Positions 60,749 to 64,000 of a stretch of 64,000 nucleotides of DNA are shown piece after piece. The notes beneath the pieces are model-generated. The model did no database searches, was not told where the DNA came from, and was given only the letters and a program-made list of their open reading frames with translations. This DNA comes from Proteiniphilum sp. X52 (GTDB lineage: Bacteria > Bacteroidota > Bacteroidia > Bacteroidales > Dysgonomonadaceae). Made by a program: the position numbers and the translations under genes. Position 1 is the stretch's first letter; each line of letters begins with the position of its first letter. The DNA is taken from contig NZ_RDSD01000001.1 in NCBI RefSeq assembly GCF_003712195.1, positions 434,001 to 498,000 on the forward strand, written 5' to 3'.

Positions 60749-62350
60749 CTATGGAATTCTCACCACCTTATCAACCACTCCTTCAAAGTCTTTCAGGTGG
60801 GTGGCCATCAGTATGGTGATGTCAGGATACTCTGATTTAATATTACGGAAAATATCGATTGCGTTTTCGGCACTGATACCCGCGGTGGGTTCGTCCACGA
60901 CCAGCAGTTGCGGCTCCTTGAGGAGCGCCTGTGCCAACAGTAACTTCTTCCGCTGTCCGCCGCTGAGCGTTTCGCCGTTTTCACCCAGCCAGCTTCCCAG
61001 GCCATCGGGAAGTGATGACCGCCAGCTGGAGAGATCGACTGTTTTCAACACCTGCTCAATGGCTTCATCCGGATAGCCTTCGAAATTTTCACGTAAGGTG
61101 CCGGTAAGCAGGTAGGCCTTTTGAGTGACGTAGACAGCTTCAGGCACGGGTAAATGGGTCAACTCCTTGTCACTGTTCCATGTCAATGAGCCGCCACGCC
61201 GGTACTCAGGGTAGAAAAGGCTGTTCAGCAGGGTGGTTTTCCCTTTCCCTGTTTCGCCAAAGAGTGCGATCCATTCTCCCTTTTTAATCTCTAACGACAC
61301 ATCGGCAGTGCGTACGGGCGTATCGGGGATTTTCGCGCTTACACCATCCAGGGTTAGATTTTCCAGGGCAGAACTTACCTGTGCCGTCTCAACGGGTTGT
61401 TCACCTTGCTTGATAATCGACTCCACATCGCCGATCTGATGCTTGACCGCACTTTTTTCCGATTTTCCCGAGAAAAGCATCTCCGATAATTCGGCCTGCG
61501 CCATGATGCCAAAGAATATCCCGATGGCGGAGGAAGCATCAATACCGTAATTTCCCGAATTCCAGAGCAGGAAAGCGGCTATATAGCTAAATCCGAGTCC
61601 GGCAATCAGTTGCAGATAGAATGAGTTGGTTTGCAGTTTATTTTCCAATCGTTCAAGTTGTCCCAATCTTTGCTCGTATTGCCCGATCACCTTCTCCTCC
61701 ATATTGTATTTCGAGATCTCTATCCGCCCCCGGAAACTTTGGATAAGTTCCCGGTTGTTTTCGTCCCGATATGTTTTCAGTGACTCGTAGAGTTTTCCGT
61801 TTTTCTGGAAAAAGAGTTGGGGGACAATGAACAGGAGTATGGCGGCAGAAATCAAAAACTCTAGGGCTATGACCTGTGAGAAGAGGATAAGAAAAACAAA
61901 GTAGATGACAAGGGAAACGACCAATGCCGTGAGGGGTAAAAGCCATAAGAGGACGTAATTGAGTATCTGTTCGACACCTTGGGTGCTGTTCTCCAACAAT
62001 GTCGAGTTGTTGTTGACCTGTTTTTTGAAATAGGGGAATTTGGCCACCGCCCGGAATATCCTTAATTGGATACGCTGCTGTGCGTCGAGGGTGGTTGCAT
62101 GATTCTCTATCCGATCGAAATACCTTGTCGCGGTGCGTAGCAACGCCAATAGACGGATGATGGCAGAGGGGATCAGATAGGAGAAGGTGGTGCTGGCCGT
62201 GATGAATGCCACGCTACAGACGGCCAGAAACCATCCCGAGATGGCCGGGAGGGCTATAAATGCAGCCGTCCATAGGGCGAGCAGCAAGAAACCTCTTGCC
62301 CATTTACCCGCGAAGGGCTGCAATATATGTTCTACAACAAACTTGTGCAT
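60749..62350 (-). CDS. cydC: CydC-like ABC transporter, permease-ATPase
   Basis: 533 residues. Six membrane helices fill the first 290; YFDRIENHATTL is close to the characteristic ARYxERLxxH segment of CydC. The ATPase has GETGKGKTTL (Walker A), LSGGQRKKLLLAQALL and LLVVDEPTAGIS. With CydD it exports glutathione/cysteine and is needed for cytochrome bd assembly. cydD lies upstream on the same strand, separated by a repeat spacer. Confidence 0.88.
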   Translation of the reverse strand: MHKFVVEHILQPFAGKWARGFLLLALWTAAFIALPAISGWFLAVCSVAFITASTTFSYLIPSAIIRLLALLRTATRYFDRIENHATTLDAQQRIQLRIFRAVAKFPYFKKQVNNNSTLLENSTQGVEQILNYVLLWLLPLTALVVSLVIYFVFLILFSQVIALEFLISAAILLFIVPQLFFQKNGKLYESLKTYRDENNRELIQSFRGRIEISKYNMEEKVIGQYEQRLGQLERLENKLQTNSFYLQLIAGLGFSYIAAFLLWNSGNYGIDASSAIGIFFGIMAQAELSEMLFSGKSEKSAVKHQIGDVESIIKQGEQPVETAQVSSALENLTLDGVSAKIPDTPVRTADVSLEIKKGEWIALFGETGKGKTTLLNSLFYPEYRRGGSLTWNSDKELTHLPVPEAVYVTQKAYLLTGTLRENFEGYPDEAIEQVLKTVDLSSWRSSLPDGLGSWLGENGETLSGGQRKKLLLAQALLKEPQLLVVDEPTAGISAENAIDIFRNIKSEYPDITILMATHLKDFEGVVDKVVRIP

Positions 62351-62429
62351 ACGGTTAATTTACTTTTTCGACCATAATTGAATGAGAGATCGGGCGGCTC
62401 AGTAGTCCCATTGTCCCATCAGCTTTATC

Positions 62430-62498
62430 ATTCACATTGGCACATTATCCACATCATTCACATTGGCACATTATTCACATTGGCATATTGGCACATTA
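62430..62498. repeat. Short-word tandem repeat between cydD and cydC
   Basis: Repeats of cattcacattggcacatta with small variations. The words attcacatt and ggcacatt are the same as in the sucC-sucD spacer, and the last copy crosses the cydD stop codon (62496-62498). Confidence 0.85.
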
Positions 62499-64000
62499 AA
62501 CCTGTTCCCCCCAGTTTAAGTTTAATGTGACGTCGGCCACAGCGTCGAACATTTTCTCGTGCGAAGCCACAATCACCAACCGTTCTTCGGCCAATTTAAT
62601 AATTTGAGGAAGAATGATTTCGATGGTATCGCTATCCAAATTGGACGTGGGTTCGTCCATGATCGCTACCGGCCTGGGATGCAACATCATCCGGGCAAGC
62701 GTCACCAGTTGTCTTTCTCCACCCGAAAGTTGTTTTCCGTTATGACTCAATTCGGTTTGCCACCCATCCTCCTTTTTAGCAAGTATCTTGTCCAGGAATT
62801 CAGGATACCAAGCCTGTTTGTCCGCCTCTTTCTCAAGGAAGACGTTGTATCGCAGCGTGCCGTCGAAGATGAATGGGAACTGGTTCATATAGGACGAGTG
62901 CTGTTTTAACCACAGGTGAGACCACGCATTGTCATTGCCGTTGACTGAAACCATACCCTCCTGGGGGAACAGGCTGCCTGTGCAGATTTTCAGCAGAGTG
63001 GATTTTCCTGAACCCGAAATGCCTTTCACCAATACCAATCCTCTCACAGGCAATTGCAGGTTGATATTATTCAGCACTTTGACCGGCGAGTCGGGATAGG
63101 TGAAATGTAAACCTTTGATCTCAAAGTTATTGATATTTTCATTCAGGTCGGCCGCCGCGGGGATGACCTCCCGGTTGAGTATCGGCATCAATAGTTCTGC
63201 CGAGGCCAAGGCCTTGTTCCGGTCGTGATAGGCACTTACGAATTTCCGCAAATAGAAGAAAAAATAAGGTGTGATGGTCAGCAAAAACAATGCAGTGCCG
63301 AAATCATAACCTTTCCCGTAATGGGGACCGGGCATAATCCCGAGCAAGCTCATTCCCAGGTAAATGGCGATAGCGGCAATGGCGATTGTGACGAAAAGTT
63401 CGAGCGCTGTGGACGATAGGAATGCAACCCGCATGACACTGGTGGTCGCTTTACTCAGCTCCTTACCCTTTCCCGATAAAAAGCGGTACTGCGCTTTGAA
63501 GTTGTCCAGATTGACGATCTCCGCAATGGTTTGGAGACGGTTGTAAAACACCGCCGAATATTTCAGGAAGAGATTGGTATGTTTTCTGTGAAGCGCTTCA
63601 GCGCCTATCCCGATGACCGCCATCTGCATGGGGATGACCAGCAACGATAGCAGCAATATGATCCCTACCCATCTTTCAATCCAGAAACAGACGATCAATA
63701 ACACTGTGCTGACCAAAGCCGTAGCCACAGAGTAGGGGATAAAGAAAGCGTAAAAAGGCTTCAGATCGTCGCTTATCCTTGTAACGTACAAAGCGCTTGA
63801 GGTGGAGTCCAGTTGACTGTTGTTAAGTAACAGCGGATATATTTTTTTCTTGATTTTGGAAACGATTATATTGCCGGCATTGTAGTTGCACTGCGAAGCA
63901 AAATGGGCGAAAACATACCTGCCGGTGAGAAACAGTGACGCATACAGCAGTCTATGGGGTTGCACAATCCCCTTGTCGAGCCACGCTGCGGCGAAATCCG
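62496..64000 (-). CDS. cydD: CydD-like ABC transporter, permease-ATPase, partial
   Basis: About 501 residues are visible; the N-terminus lies beyond the right edge, as the frame stays open through 64000 (DFAAAWLDKGIVQPHRLL). Membrane helices precede an ATPase domain with GISGSGKSTLL (Walker A), NGNDNAWSHLWLKQHSSYMNQFPFIFDGTLRYNV, LSGGERQLVTLARMML and VAIMDEPTSNLD. The apparent start at 63965 is an internal GTG. It forms the heterodimeric CydDC exporter with the next gene. Confidence 0.88.
   Translation of the reverse strand, partial: DFAAAWLDKGIVQPHRLLYASLFLTGRYVFAHFASQCNYNAGNIIVSKIKKKIYPLLLNNSQLDSTSSALYVTRISDDLKPFYAFFIPYSVATALVSTVLLIVCFWIERWVGIILLLSLLVIPMQMAVIGIGAEALHRKHTNLFLKYSAVFYNRLQTIAEIVNLDNFKAQYRFLSGKGKELSKATTSVMRVAFLSSTALELFVTIAIAAIAIYLGMSLLGIMPGPHYGKGYDFGTALFLLTITPYFFFYLRKFVSAYHDRNKALASAELLMPILNREVIPAAADLNENINNFEIKGLHFTYPDSPVKVLNNINLQLPVRGLVLVKGISGSGKSTLLKICTGSLFPQEGMVSVNGNDNAWSHLWLKQHSSYMNQFPFIFDGTLRYNVFLEKEADKQAWYPEFLDKILAKKEDGWQTELSHNGKQLSGGERQLVTLARMMLHPRPVAIMDEPTSNLDSDTIEIILPQIIKLAEERLVIVASHEKMFDAVADVTLNLNWGEQV

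Overview
The window reads as chromosome from a Bacteroidota species, most likely order Bacteroidales near Dysgonomonadaceae/Porphyromonadaceae. The reasons are lineage-restricted families (DUF4290, DUF4348, DUF4922, the gliding lipoprotein GldH, a CCDC81/HU-like protein), a carboxynorspermidine decarboxylase, a four-subunit 2-oxoacid:ferredoxin oxidoreductase, and promoters of the Bacteroides type (-33 TTTG, about 19 bases, -7 TAnnTTTG). The species call is inference from gene content; no database was searched.

Layout. 1-32.7 kb is mostly core genome: the end of ftsY, rimO, an HU-like protein, a GC-rich GH109-like lipoprotein, sucC-sucD, a hemerythrin/LuxR pair, a nitroreductase, nspC, a glsB-type stress protein, nadD, a TPR protein, a stand-alone antiporter-tail-like protein, serB, a DUF4922 protein, cdd, a glucosaminidase-LysM protein. 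Then comes the run DUF4290-rimM-dxr-rseP-metF-holB-ricT-gldH-DUF2520, the 2-oxoacid oxidoreductase operon, and a DEAD-box helicase. 32.86-43.8 kb is a mobile-element graveyard at tRNA-Ser(TGA). Two related integrative elements sit in tandem, each with a decayed tyrosine integrase at the left end, a conserved hairpin near the right end, and a copy of the tRNA 3' end as att site. Their cargo is a UvrA-like ABC protein with an HxlR regulator and a DUF3795 protein (left element), and a TetR regulator plus a HelD-type helicase broken by a truncated IS21 element (right element). 43.9-45.4 kb holds further debris (a Vat-type acetyltransferase, a DUF4143 ATPase, a third integrase), nearly all with the middle of the gene missing.

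45.4-58 kb looks like a stress/envelope island. A tightly coupled minus-strand operon holds a glycosyltransferase, UDP-galactopyranose mutase, a TIM-barrel glycosidase, an FAD-Rieske oxidoreductase and a DUF421 protein. Around it lie small hydrophilic proteins, a DUF892 ferritin-like protein and an SRPBCC protein. A five-gene block of unrelated genes (52.6-56.0 kb) is flanked by an approximately 80-base direct repeat. 58-64 kb has a TonB-dependent receptor and cydC-cydD.

The strongest new observations are these. First, a shared sequence element (GGTTTTAT, then a GTATC-type box running into an inverted repeat) lies upstream of four stress-type genes, one of them 41 kb from the other three. Second, the two tandem elements carry right-end hairpins whose stems differ by compensatory changes. 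Third, a cluster of neighbouring genes has been hollowed out by internal deletions. Fourth, short-word tandem repeats start at or across stop codons in several operons.
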